Source: Misgurnus anguillicaudatus
Taxonomy: Eukaryota; Chordata; Actinopteri; Cypriniformes; Cobitidae
Direction: 5' to 3'
DNA length: 64,000 bases
Assembly: GCF_027580225.2 (NCBI RefSeq)
Contig: NC_073341.2
Span: 13,508,501 to 13,572,500 of the forward strand
The position numbers were made by a program, and so were the translations under genes. Numbering within the stretch: the stretch's first letter is position 1; each line of letters opens with the position of its first letter. Of this stretch, positions 46,754 through 57,491 are shown one piece after another. The notes under the pieces are model-generated. The model had not been told where the DNA came from, ran no database searches, and saw only the letters and a program-made list of their open reading frames with translations.

Positions 46754-46816
46754 CTGATTCCTCCTTCTAGCAGGGTGAGTCTTTTTCTGGTGATGACCAT
46801 CTTGTTAATTGGCTCC
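46754..46816 (-). other. Candidate 63-bp coding exon
   Basis: Minus strand: TTTTTTCTCCATCAG, then 63 bases, then GTAAGTTAAG. Both splice sites are strong, the length is 21 codons, and one frame is open (EPINKMVITRKRLTLLEGG). No protein family is recognised. It could belong to a gene or transposon reading leftward, possibly with the YqaJ fragment at 44.5-45.0 kb. Confidence 0.4.
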
Positions 46817-47364
46817 CTGATGGAGAAAAAAACATAATAGTTAAAATATAAGTGAGATGAAAATTAAAAAGAAAGGACATAACTCAAAATGAACTAGTCA
46901 AATAAAGTCACGTATTACCTATGACTGCATATGTTGAAATGAGGGCAAACAAACTGCATTTAATAATACATTTACATCCTTCGAATGTTACTTATTGTTA
47001 CAAGTGGAAATGTGGCATTGACACAAAACAAACTTCCAATCTGTAGACAATTTATGGTCAGAATTATTTTTTTATTATGACAATGATCTGAATATCAGTC
47101 TAGTTAGGTTTGACTATGCCATTAAAACAATAATAAAATTTGTCTATACTGTGTGTAACATAGGTATTTTACTTTTTGAAAACTTGATTATGAATAACAT
47201 GGAATAATGGATGGCACTTAGGACTTGTAGAGTCAACTATACCCCAGTGACCTCACTATCCTCATCTTTTCAGTAAAGAAACAACAATGACGTTGGAACA
47301 AACCTTACAAAAATGAACCATAGTTTTACAATGATTGTTGGTTAAAAACGCCTTTTTGTTTTAG
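46817..47364. other. Non-coding AT-rich spacer
   Basis: Nothing recognisable. The Gypsy remnant begins at its right edge. Confidence 0.5.
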
Positions 47365-49700
47365 TCACAGTGTGCACTAGTTTTCCTGCTTCAGCCCCGC
47401 CGTTATTCCTCTGAGGAATCAAAGGTGGTGTATGTTCTCACACTCTTGTCTGGTAAAGCCCGTTTGGGTTTGGAATGCCCCTTTTGTAACTCTTTTGAGA
47501 GATTCTGCACTGAGATGTCCAAACTTTTCAATAGATCTGCTGCGGGTGATGAAGCGGCGGTCCGTCTGTCATCACTTACTCAGGGCAGATCCGCCATCAC
47601 AGACTATGCTATTCATTCTGTACTCTTGTAGCGGCGTGTCTTCTGTGTGTTCCTCTGCCACATCTCACACAATGTTACCTTGTCACATATCTTTTCAGGT
47701 TTCCTCCTATCCCAGTCATGCTTTCATTGACTCCGGTGCTGAGGGGAATTTCATGGATGCTTTCCCCTCGCAGAACCCATTGTTGTAGTCACTTTGTTGG
47801 GACGTCCGCTCTCCACCAAAATCCACACAACCATTCACGTAAGCCTTTTCCTTTCTGGGAACCATAGTGAAGGTATTGAGCTGTACATCCTCGATTTCCC
47901 CAATACCATCCTTGGTTGTTAGAGCACAATCTTCATGTGGACTGGGTTAATAATTCTGTGTTGGCCTGGAGCTCGTCATGTCATGTGTCTTTTCTGGGGG
48001 CTGCTTCTGTTCCTGTCGCTGTGTCTTCTGTTTGACAGGTGGAGGTGGCAGATCTGACCAGGGTCCCGGAGGAGTATCGCAATCTTTACTGAGTGTTCAG
48101 TAGGTCCCGAGCTACCCCTCTGCCTCCGCATCACCCCCTTCGATCTTTTTCCATGCACTTCTCTGTTAAACGGTCATATTCATTCCCTTTCTGCTTCTAA
48201 GAGAAATAAGTATATTCATGAATCCTTGTAAGCTGATATCATTCGTCACACCTCCTCTCCCGTCGGCGCCAGGTTCTTTATCGTTAAGAAGAAGGACAGC
48301 TCTCTCGCCCATGTATCGATTATCGAGGTTTGAATGTCATTACTGTTAAAAATAGGTACCCCTTACCTTTAATGTTGTCTGCTTTTGAATTATTGCAAGG
48401 AGCCCGAGTCTTTACTAAACTAGACCACCGCAACGCCAATCATCTCATTCGCGAGGGTGATGAGTGGAAAAGGCATTTAATACTCCATCCGGGCACTTTT
48501 AATATTTGGGCCAGCCGTTTGGCCTCACAAATGCGCCCGCCATTTTCCAGGGTCTTGTCAATGCCGTGTTGGGTGACATGCTTAATCGCTTTGTCTTTGT
48601 CTACCTGGATGATATATTAACTTTTCCCCCTTCTCTCTAGGAACACACTCAACACGTCAGGTCCTTCAACATTTATTTGAGAACCAGCTCTTCGTTAAGG
48701 CGAGAAGTGTGAGTTTCATGCAGAGTCTGTTACGTTCCTTGGTCACATTCTGTCTTCCAGAGGCATTGAACCTGATCCAGCTAAGTTTAAAGCCCATCGC
48801 CGAGTGGCCAGTGCCCAACTCTCGTAAAGCGTTGCAGCATTTCCTGGGGTTCGCCAATTTTTATCGCCGTTTCATCAGGGTGGTTTGGCCAAATTGCTGC
48901 TCACTGCATTAACCTCTATTAAGATGCACTTTAAATGGAATGAGCAAGCACAGGTATCCTTTGATGATGCTTAAAATTTGGTGTTTTTGAAGAACCTACC
49001 CATATTTGAGAGGTGAAAAAAGAGAACTAATGAAGGTGGTTTTTTAAAGCAGAGGGTCTGTTCTTTCATTTGATATATTGTTTGTTTACATATTTAAAGA
49101 AGAACATTTTCTGGAAGGCATTAATCCTTTGTAAAGATCAGGAAAAAAGCTGGCGATGGCTGGCAACTTTTTTTTTAAACGCTGGCGGGGAAAGAGTTAA
49201 GTCCCATTTTGTCTCTGCACCTGTGCTTTGTTTTCCAGACCCTGAATGTCAATTTATTGTTGAGGTCGACGCATCTGATGTCAGAATAGGTGCAGTTTTA
49301 ATTCAGTGCTCTCCTCTCGATGGTAAAGTGCACCCCTGTGCGTTTTTTTTCTCATTGCCTCAGCCCTGATGAACGTAATTATGACAACGGCAACAGAGAG
49401 CTTTTGGTGATGCATCTGGCTTTGTGCGACATTGTTTGGAGAAGTCAGTGCAGCCCTTTTTGGTCTGAATAAGTCCGTTCACCTAAGAGGTTGAGTGCAC
49501 GCCAGCTGGGCACTCTTTTTCGTTCGTTTTAACTTCACTTTCTCGTACCGACCTGGGTCTAAGAATACTAAGCCCAACACACTCTTACATCTGTCTGGTC
49601 ACAACCCCCATGTCCCATCCTGTACCATCAGCATTCCTGTGTTTACTGATGATGATCCAACACTATTGTCTCACTGGTTTATCCAATACAATGGGGGTTA
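47365..49700 (+). pseudogene. Gypsy retrotransposon gag-pol remnant
   Basis: In order: gag (VVYVLTLLSGKAR, FERFCTEMSKLFNR, LTQGRSAITDYAI; 47365-47630); aspartic protease (SHAFIDSGAEGNFMDA; about 47710); reverse transcriptase ([35 protein letters not shown] near 48600); thumb/connection (KALQHFLGFANFYRRFIR; about 48825); and RNase H ([20 protein letters not shown], then [10 protein letters not shown]; about 49205). [12 protein letters not shown] sequence follows at about 49530. Many frameshifts and stops. A 222-bp TTAA-flanked insertion splits it at 48975-49196. The integrase is missing: the sequence passes from just after RNase H to the 3'-terminal region. Confidence 0.88.
48975..49196. mobile_element. 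222-bp TTAA-flanked insertion in Gypsy RNase H
   Basis: TTAA lies at both edges (48971-48974 and 49197-49200), and Gypsy coding resumes directly after. Internal GGCGATGGCTGGCAAC and AACGCTGGCGGGG are non-Gypsy. It is probably a small piggyBac- or Kolobok-type MITE; terminal repeats are weak. Confidence 0.6.
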
Positions 49701-50200
49701 AAGGTGATCTTCTGATTGGTCAGTTTGAATGTATCATGTTAGGTTTAGTCACATGATCAAGTGATAGAGGATATAGGTCAAGGTTTACATGAGCTTTGGG
49801 CTTTTGCCTTTTGGCATGTGCCTTTTGCTTTCTGCCCTCTGCTTTTCTTCTTTACCTGATTTCTTGGGTTTAGGCCTTTAGGCCAAGATTCCAGTTCTCA
49901 AGTGTGAATCTCTTTCTTCTAAACTTTCTTTCTTTCGCTGTTCTCTATACTATCAGGTTATATCTCACATACATTGGAAACAGTTAAGTGTACAAGTACT
50001 ATTTACGATTTCATGCATTTATAGTGTAACAATTTTAATTGTAACTTTAAGTCAGTACTGGTATTAAAACTTTTAATTTACAAATCTGTTGTTTAGTTTT
50101 GATTTAGTGTTAATACTTAAACGCTACATACTGTATTGCAATACGATATATTTACATTCTAGCAATGCTCTCCCACATATTTTGCTATCAGAACTGCACT
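49690..50200 (+). repeat. 3'-terminal (probably LTR) region of the Gypsy element
   Basis: TGGGGGTTAAAGG (polypurine-like) is followed by TGATCTTCTGATTGGTCAG. The next 470 bases, including CAGTTCTCAAGTGTGAATCT, TCTCACATACATTGGAAACAG and AAACGCTACAT, recur at 60.79-61.34 kb. The LTR right end is not resolved, and there is no 5' LTR in view. Confidence 0.65.
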
Positions 50201-51460
50201 TAATTCCGTCATTGGTATAAGTTGCAGAAGGTTGATAATTGACCATAAATACACAGTTTTATAACATCTTGCTTTTACCATTTCTTCTCAGTCATTTTGC
50301 CGTTCCTACAGACTGAATCACTGTAGTGAATCCCCCTTTACACAAGTTTACTGTAAACTACTTATGCTACTATAGAAATGGGTATGGGCTTTTAGCATAA
50401 AGTATATAAACCTCGCTCTAGAGACCTTGCTTGCTCTGCATGAGTTGTCAATGCTAAAACTGCTGCTATGCACATGCTGTCACCCTGATTGTAAACAACG
50501 TCAGAGCACATGCACACTGGTCGCAATCTAACTGAATATGTTTATAAGAAATAAAAAACACACATAGCAATATCAATCAATGGCCCAAACAATATAGGGT
50601 TAAACAACAATACTGGAGCAACAGAGCATTCTTTAGTGACAACTTTAAATGTAAATGTAGATGTTATTATGATAAATTAATCACAGTTATATGTGATGTT
50701 GTATATAACGTGTCATACACACATACACAGTATTAAACTATTTACAACAAGTGCACTTTATCATTTGCAAACACCAGTGGAAAGTGTGGAGCAGTCCATA
50801 CTGAATGATGGGATGATTTGAAAAGTCCACGTATTAGGAGGGCAAATCTTCTACAGACGTGTTTACTTGATTCAAGAGGTTGTTTTAACACGCAGCAAAA
50901 GAGCATGCTAAAAGATATCACGTTAAGACAATTCAACTGATTGTGTCTTAACATAACAAAACTTTTGTGTCTTCACATAACAAGAACATAAGTTAAAAAT
51001 GATCACTTTAATGGAAACACGTTTCATTTTAATACATTTGACCCGTTTACATTCTATAGGACAGATGTTGCGTTTGACGCATGAACAACACATTTTATGC
51101 AAACCTCTACATTTTGTTTACATGTTAAAATGTGCATGTTTTTGGCCTTTGTGGCAAATCATACTGTATCTGGAAGACAATTTTGTTACACAAATATCAG
51201 GGCAGGTCAAACCTTCCGTAAAGCCCCAAAACCCCCTCGGACCGCAGAGGGTTACATTTTTTTCAAGACAAATAAGGCAACTGAAAAAAAAACTTAACAT
51301 CTGTGCCTGTCTTGTCACAAATAAAGGAAGTTACTTTTATATGTCAATAGAAATATTCTTACGTTCAACTCCAGAAACAAAGAAGTGACACTGAGACGAG
51401 ACAACAGAATAACAACAGAAGATTTAACTTGAGTTGGAGAAAATCATCCAGGAATTTAAG
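50201..51460. other. Upstream region of the TLR gene, no other gene
   Basis: AT-rich and non-coding. A forward frame at 50999-51388 (129 codons) has no signal or domain and lies just 5' of the TLR, so it may be 5' UTR or flanking DNA. No TATA box could be assigned with confidence. Confidence 0.55.
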
Positions 51461-54289
51461 ATGATTCATCTGTTCACATTCTTCCTATTGTTTCTAAGGA
51501 CTTCTTGTGTATTTTCTTGGTCTGCTGGAAAATGTATTGTATACTACGATATGGCAGAATATTCTGTTGACACATCATGTACTGGAAAACCAAACACTGC
51601 ATCCTGCAGTCTAGTCACTGATATTAAAGAGGATCTCCGCGGACTTTCATCAAATTTACAGAACCTCTGCATTTATGTTGGTCTTCATATGAAGTATGTT
51701 GGTGTCTTGGCTCCAGGCTCATTTTCACGCTTCTCTTCTCTGGAATACCTTAAAATTGATGGATGTTTTTTCAAGATCTCTCCAGAAGCTTTTATTGGAT
51801 TGTTTAATTTAAAGTCATTGAAGTTGTCTACCACCTTTAGAGAAAACTTTTGTGAAGTAGCTGTTGATTTCAGTGGTCTTCCTTCACTTAAAACATTGTC
51901 TCTTACACAGTATAATTTGTCATTAATGGCACCAAATGTTTTTGATACAATTCCTCAGTTAGAGATATTAAGCATAGTCGATGGGTGTTTAAAAGATCTG
52001 TCTGAGATTCTGTGTCGAATGGGAAATTTAAAATCACTAAAAGTGTTTTATCTTGATGATGCATATTTAAATAGTCTTCGGTTACCTAACTGCTCCACTT
52101 ACAACATCTCTAACAGTTACATATCTACTGTATACAATATTGAAGATGTCCATCTGATGTTGGGATCAATAGAGCACATAGATGAAGGGGCTTTAAAAGG
52201 TTTAGGAAATTTAACTGAACTGTACTTTGGTTTCAGATCAGATTTTCTCAGAGATCTTTCCATGAGTGGAGTAAATAAAATCTATAGTTTGTTTTTTTCT
52301 GTGGATGTACTTAACATTGATGAGTTGTGTTACGCAGCAAAGTTATATTCTACTAAATCTATAGATGTTTATTACCAGACTATTAACTTGCCAGCTATGT
52401 CTACAAATATCTCTGAAGACTGTAAGGAGATTGTATACATTACTCTCACAATATCCAGATTACCTAAATCTGTACCTGTAAACATAGATTTGATCTTTCA
52501 GTTTTTCAGCAATCTCTTAACATTTGATGTAAGTGAACATGTGCTCAGATCAAATGATTTTCAATCTCTTTGTTTGTCCAATCCACAGTTAGTCGAACAG
52601 CTGTATCTTATGCGTCTAAACTCAAATAACATAGGTACGATAATTTCTCACCAGTTCATGTGTTTCACAAATCTTGAGTATTTGGGATTAATTTCAAGTA
52701 ATATTTCCAGCATAGAAGATTTTGCTTTCAGTGGATTAGACAAACTTAAAGATTTAAACCTCATTAAGAACAAGTTATCTTACATTTATCAAAACACATT
52801 TAGTGGTCTATATGAACTGATGGTCCTAAATCTTCAAGAAAACCCTATCATTCAAATTAAATCAAATTCATTTGGACATCTTATTAACCTTCGCACATTT
52901 CTTCTGGGAGATTTAAAGTTTTCACCTAACATGTCACAGGTCAAGCTGCATTTATCTGATATATTCGGAAGCGTCCCGTATAATCTGAGTCATGTGTCTA
53001 TTAGTTCAGGCTCGAGACCAATGCGTTTGATCATTGGTAACATTACACTGAATCAGAGTCTTGACCTCCAAATCAAAGGTCAATATGTGACAGTTGAGGA
53101 TTGTGACAGTCCACTCTTGTCATCTGTAGTCACACTTCAAATAAATGCAGAATATGTCATCTGTGGAAAGGAGTTTATTGGGAAATATGTTAAATCAGTT
53201 GTTCATCTGAAATTCACATCAAAGTTTTCAGACAACATTGGTGACTTAGCAGTAATAAATCAGCTTGTTCATTTAAAAACTCTAACGCTGGTAGACATTG
53301 ATTATTCAAAGCAGCCAAATGTGGCAATAATGTTTCACAACTTGACAGAATTACGAACCTTGGTCTTGGGGAACTGTAAAATTTTCTTCTTGGATGGAAG
53401 TCTGACAAAGGATCTAAAGGCGCTGACATCTCTGGTGTTTAATCCATTGAATGATGTAAACATTCTTCAAACCTTTGTTGAACATCTTACTAATTTAAAA
53501 TATCTTAAACTCATGGGGTTACGATTGCAGTGCAATTGTGATGCTGCTTGGCTGATCTCATGGGTGAATAACAGGCAGGTTCAGGTTTCTATGGTTGCGC
53601 CCACCATGAATGAACTTCAGTGTTTAACTAATAATGGAGTTGACAATCTGAACCTTGTTCATTACACACAGGAGAACTGTTCATTTGATATTGAATTTGT
53701 GCTCTTCGCCTCAACTTCTGCTTTTTTATATTTGTTTATGTTTGTATTGTTGTCATATCAGTTTGTAGGGAAATACATAATGCCGCTCTATTACATTGCC
53801 AACGGATGGTTCAGAGAGGCGTTGCGTATGGATGCCAAACGGCAGTACCGCTATGATGTTTTTATTTCCTACAGCAGTAAGGATGAGCTCTGGGTCATGG
53901 AAAACTTTCTTCCTAACTTGGAGCAGCGTGGCCCTCCGTTCTTACGTCTTTGTTTACACGGTCGGGACTTTCAGTTGGGGAAAGACATTTTGGAAAACAT
54001 TACAGACAGCATCTATGCAAGCCGCCGAACTCTTTGTCTTGTCAGCCGTAACTTCCTCCGTAGCACCTGGTGTACTTTGGAGATGCAGCTGGGCACCTAC
54101 CGGCTCCAGGTAGAACAGAGGGACATTCTTATCCTGGTCTTCTTAGAAAAAATCCCTTCTCGCTTGCTATCCTACCATCACAGGTTGGCCCGGCAGGTAA
54201 AAACTAGGACCTATCTGGACTGGCCAATGGACATTGAGAAGCATGAGGAATTCTGGGAAAGGTTATGGGGTAAATTGAGCTCTGATTAA
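51461..54289 (+). CDS. Toll-like receptor, fish TLR11-family type (TLR20-like is the best guess)
   Basis: A complete, intronless 942-codon frame. The start is the ATG at 51461, because MIHLFTFFLLFLRTSCVF is a good signal peptide; the frame is open a few codons upstream but without an ATG. The ectodomain is leucine-rich repeats (LxxLxxLxxN-type, e.g. LEYLGLISSNISSI, LKDLNLIKNKLSYI, LMVLNLQENPIIQI), closed by an LRRCT starting LQCNCDAAWL (Cys691, Cys693). One transmembrane helix spans about 744-768. The TIR domain has box 1 YDVFISYSS at 798-806, box 2 RLCLHGRDFQLGK with RDFQLGK at 835-841, and box 3 FW at 931-932. TLRs of this type sense pathogen molecules and signal through TIR adaptors such as MyD88. 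Leu839 replaces the usual BB-loop proline. No stop, frameshift or TE insertion affects the gene. The exact TLR number needs a phylogeny. Confidence 0.93.
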   Translation: MIHLFTFFLLFLRTSCVFSWSAGKCIVYYDMAEYSVDTSCTGKPNTASCSLVTDIKEDLRGLSSNLQNLCIYVGLHMKYVGVLAPGSFSRFSSLEYLKIDGCFFKISPEAFIGLFNLKSLKLSTTFRENFCEVAVDFSGLPSLKTLSLTQYNLSLMAPNVFDTIPQLEILSIVDGCLKDLSEILCRMGNLKSLKVFYLDDAYLNSLRLPNCSTYNISNSYISTVYNIEDVHLMLGSIEHIDEGALKGLGNLTELYFGFRSDFLRDLSMSGVNKIYSLFFSVDVLNIDELCYAAKLYSTKSIDVYYQTINLPAMSTNISEDCKEIVYITLTISRLPKSVPVNIDLIFQFFSNLLTFDVSEHVLRSNDFQSLCLSNPQLVEQLYLMRLNSNNIGTIISHQFMCFTNLEYLGLISSNISSIEDFAFSGLDKLKDLNLIKNKLSYIYQNTFSGLYELMVLNLQENPIIQIKSNSFGHLINLRTFLLGDLKFSPNMSQVKLHLSDIFGSVPYNLSHVSISSGSRPMRLIIGNITLNQSLDLQIKGQYVTVEDCDSPLLSSVVTLQINAEYVICGKEFIGKYVKSVVHLKFTSKFSDNIGDLAVINQLVHLKTLTLVDIDYSKQPNVAIMFHNLTELRTLVLGNCKIFFLDGSLTKDLKALTSLVFNPLNDVNILQTFVEHLTNLKYLKLMGLRLQCNCDAAWLISWVNNRQVQVSMVAPTMNELQCLTNNGVDNLNLVHYTQENCSFDIEFVLFASTSAFLYLFMFVLLSYQFVGKYIMPLYYIANGWFREALRMDAKRQYRYDVFISYSSKDELWVMENFLPNLEQRGPPFLRLCLHGRDFQLGKDILENITDSIYASRRTLCLVSRNFLRSTWCTLEMQLGTYRLQVEQRDILILVFLEKIPSRLLSYHHRLARQVKTRTYLDWPMDIEKHEEFWERLWGKLSSD

Positions 54290-54480
54290 ACTTTACTGTA
54301 CACTGTAGGCATTGATAAACACATTTAATCCTGATGCGCTCGCATGAACATTTTTGTCCTTTACATTTTTTATTTTGGCTAATGCAAACTGCATACGTAT
54401 TGCTGAAGGTCTGTATATTTATCATTCATTCTGTATAAAAATGCTTTTATCTGTTGGCAAGGATTCAAAATAAAAAATAT
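54290..54480 (+). other. Putative 3' UTR of the TLR
   Basis: Short AT-rich stretch after the stop codon ending with AATAAA at 54469-54474. Poly(A) addition is expected 10-30 bases later. Confidence 0.65.
54469..54474 (+). promoter_or_regulatory. Poly(A) signal AATAAA for the TLR gene
   Basis: Canonical hexamer, 180 bases after the TLR stop codon. Confidence 0.6.
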
Positions 54481-54727
54481 GATTTTTTTTAAATGAGTAC
54501 TGCCTTTCTTTTAATGATGCCGTTTTCCAATGTTTGACCTAAGGAGCAAATGTTGTTTTACATTTACTCCTCCTTCTGCTGTAGAGAGAACTGCAGGCAA
54601 ACTGAATTAAAGATGAAGGTAAAATTATTTGTGTGCACAGTTTGAAAGAAAGACATTATTTTGTACTGCAAATTACATATCCCACTCCATGTACACGAGC
54701 CACTATATGCAGTAGCAGTTTTATGCA

Positions 54728-55590
54728 CAGGTGAACCGGGCAACTGCCCGGGCAACATTTAATCATGAAACATAAGGAGGGTGGCGCGAGCAGTTAAAAA
54801 AAATCCTCTGCGCCACTGCGAAGTGGTTTTTATTATCTGTCATTTCATTGTGTGGGGAATCTGCAAATTGGCAATTGTCATTTCATTGTGTGGGGAATTG
54901 GCAAATCCTGCTTTCTAAGAAGCAGGCTCGCACAGAAGCTGTGTGAGATGGGGAAAGTGGGGTGGGGCATGGGGGACAGTTCACCTCTGAGTTTCTCCCA
55001 AATGGAACGTTCGGTGGGGGGCAGGGGATCCACTACACATTTTTGTTTTTCTGAATTATGTGAAACGGCTAATAATACAAAATGATTATGTGGTCACCAA
55101 GGTGATTTGGTTTAGTCTTGACTTATGAGCCATTTCTCAACACCAAGTATGCCAAACTCGGACTTGTGTCCTTCGTAGTTCGAACTTGCAAGTTCAGACA
55201 CGGAAGAACGAACTCCTGACGGGAAATGCATTCTGGGAAACTTCGCTGTCATAAGTCCACACAAGTCTCCTCTGATGCATCCTCGATAAAATGGGCGGAT
55301 CAAGAACACATCCGGGGATTTTATGTGAACTTGGGCTTGATGCGAACTTTGATTTGGAACAGTACTTGGTCCGCGACTGATGACGTTTCACAAGTCCACA
55401 AGAACACAAGTACAGACAAGAACGCATAGTGAGAAACGGCCATGGTTGTGAATGACAGTGTTGGGGGATGGGAAATCGGTTGATTACCAAGTGCCAGAGA
55501 TGGACAGAAAAATGTCAAAATGTCATCATTTCTTAACTTAGAAAGAAAAAAGAAGAAGAGGAGAAACTAGCAAAACATAAAGGTATGCAA
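54728..55590 (+). mobile_element. hAT-like remnant with first coding exon
   Basis: An end-like CAGGTGAACCGGGCAACTGC starts at about 54731. At about 55498 MDRKMS and a downstream Lys/Arg-rich stretch ending at AAACATAAAG/GTATGC resemble the basic N-terminal exon of hAT/zinc-finger TTF-type transposases, with stops and a frameshift. A direct duplication of TGTCATTTCATTGTGTGGGG lies at 54838 and 54876. The right end is not found. The element at 55.13-55.44 kb is nested in it. Confidence 0.45.
55129..55441. mobile_element. Inverted-repeat element (GCCATTTCTCA / GGCCGTTTCTCA)
   Basis: The termini pair over the first 12-14 bases, and subterminal GGACTTGTGTCC / GGACTTGTG and CACAAGTCCACA blocks recur in both orientations. 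Related to the MITE at 42.4 kb by its first bases. ORFs on the minus strand here are chance. Confidence 0.6.
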
Positions 55591-55999
55591 CTATGTTGTC
55601 TATGTATGGTTATTATAGTATCTGTCATGAATGAAGGGCTAGTGTTAAGTAGTCGGCATAACTTGGTAATAATTCGGTTTTAACTCAACAAAAACAAAAT
55701 CTGTTGAGGTTGGAGGTCAGGTTTTAGTTTAAGTTTGTGGTCCTTTTTGTGCTGCGTCACCATAGTGACACTTTGGGAAGGCCTACAGCATGACAGCGTC
55801 TTAGTATGTATATCAAATTGGACCCCTGGGTGGGCTATATGTCATAGGCGGAAGCCAGAGAGCATAAATAAGGTGGAAAGGAATGCCACAGCGTTCTTTT
55901 TATGCCTCAGCGACTATCTGTGTGTGTGTATTAGAGTGACTGAATAGTTTTACTTTGTGGCTGATAATAAAAGCAACTAAGAAAGCTTCAGATGGTGCA

Positions 56000-57445
56000 T
56001 TTCTCCTTGTACCTGCTTTATCACGGGGGAGGATTCGCACAGCATGTGTGGTGCATGTTTAGGAGCTGAGCATCCTCACGCCACTCTTGAGGGTGTGGTG
56101 TGTGTTCATTGTGATAACTTACCTTTCAAAATGCTATGCTGTTCCTCTTCTGGGTGTAGAAGCCTGCGCTACAGTTACTTCCCCTCAGTGGGAGAGACGC
56201 AATCTCACGTTATCTTCATTCCTGAAGCCTCCAACATTGCCTACAAATAAAAAGAGAAGCCCTGACGAGTGGTGCAGGGTTATGGAGGGCATACCCCCTT
56301 GGGGAGTGTGGGATTTCTCTGGCGTTTATGGGTTCTCACACCTCTCGTTGCCCCCTGTATTAACTGTGAACATGAGGCCTCTTGTAGTACAGAGCACAAT
56401 GAGTCAGGTCCCCGGCGTAAAAATTTGGGCAGCATGGGAAAACATTCCAAACATATCTCAATGGGTGTTACGCACAATAACTTTCAGCTACATCCCTGAT
56501 TTTAGAGCAGGAAGTGAAATCCCTTTTGCTCAAAGGCTATACAAAACCTTCACAAAATGATGGTTCATTATGTTGAGAGTTACTCACATTATGTCACAAA
56601 TCATATCAGAGGACCGGCTTGTGTCAAATAATTGTTCCTACTCTCAAAATCTCAGGTTTGTCCTTGGGGGCACCGCATACCAATGTTGCACAGCATACCA
56701 ATGTTCAGCCTAGCTCTATCCCCTCGCACATTTACAAAATGTGTAAATGCTGCCATGGCACCATTGCATCATTAGGGCATTTGCATACTAATTTATACTG
56801 ACATTTGGTTAACATTAACCCAGTCAGCAGAGATGGTGTGCTTGCACATCTAAGACACGCATGGTGATCTGAGCTTATTACAGATAATGAGCTCCGCAGT
56901 CGACCCCTCAGAGTTAAGGTCAAAAGGGCAAAAAATGTCCTATCAGCTAAACGCCAGGAAAAGTGTGCTTCTCTGGCTAGATGCCGTGGCACAGGAAGGG
57001 CATGAGGGCCTCCGGTGTGTTTTCCCCATTTACCCTGCTTCCAGGATTCTGGAGAGGATCCAGCAGCACATGTGCAGCTGTTGCTCGTAGCCCCATGTTG
57101 ACCGGCCCAAGTATGGTTCTCCTGGTCTCCCTTCTAGACGGCTTCCCATTTCAGGTGCCAATCTGGAGGGTTTTGTAGTCTCATGCGAGGGGCACTGAGT
57201 TTCACACCTTCCTAGAGCAAATGAGCCAGAAGGACAGACTCATAGAAACGGGTCTCTCAACCGAGGTTGTGCAGACTATTTTACATTCCAGATCCCTCCA
57301 CCAGAAAATTCTACACATTTAAATGAAAACATTTTATTACATGGTGCCAAGAGCACTTGGATGACCCAGTTGACTGCCCCTTGGTACAGTTCTGGAGTTT
57401 TTATAAGGGCAGTTCCCAGCAGGGCTGTCTCCTTTGACCATTAAA
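56000..57445 (+). pseudogene. DIRS1-like tyrosine-recombinase retrotransposon remnant
   Basis: Gag region at about 56020-56250: MCGACLGAEHPHATLEG then CVHCDNLPFKML, the Cys-rich motif of DIRS1-type Gag. Reverse transcriptase palm at about 56725-56850: FTKCVNAAMAPL, then ILIYTDIWLTL where YLDDW is expected. RNase H/connector region at about 56980-57180: LRCVFPIYP, QLLLVAPC and LLDGFPFQVP. Tyrosine recombinase N-terminal region at about 57240-57440: LSTEVVQTILHSR, TRKFYTFK, an in-frame TGA, then KHFITWCQEHL and VQFWSFYKG. The order fits DIRS1, but several kilobases of pol are missing and frames are broken, so it is dead. The catalytic half of the recombinase is cut off by a TTAA element. Confidence 0.8.
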
Positions 57446-57491
57446 GGAATAGTCTACTCATTTTCAATATTAAAATATGTTATTACCTTAA

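Noticed and set aside
47976..48158. Minus-strand ORF over the Gypsy protease-RT region
   Set aside because: Antisense to Gypsy pol remnants that are recognisable on the plus strand.
51434..51460. Upstream TTG as TLR start
   Set aside because: The ATG at 51461 begins directly with a signal peptide; a non-ATG start is unneeded.
53796..54113. 105-codon ORF in the TIR region in another frame
   Set aside because: Shadow of the TLR TIR domain, which is clearly the coding frame.
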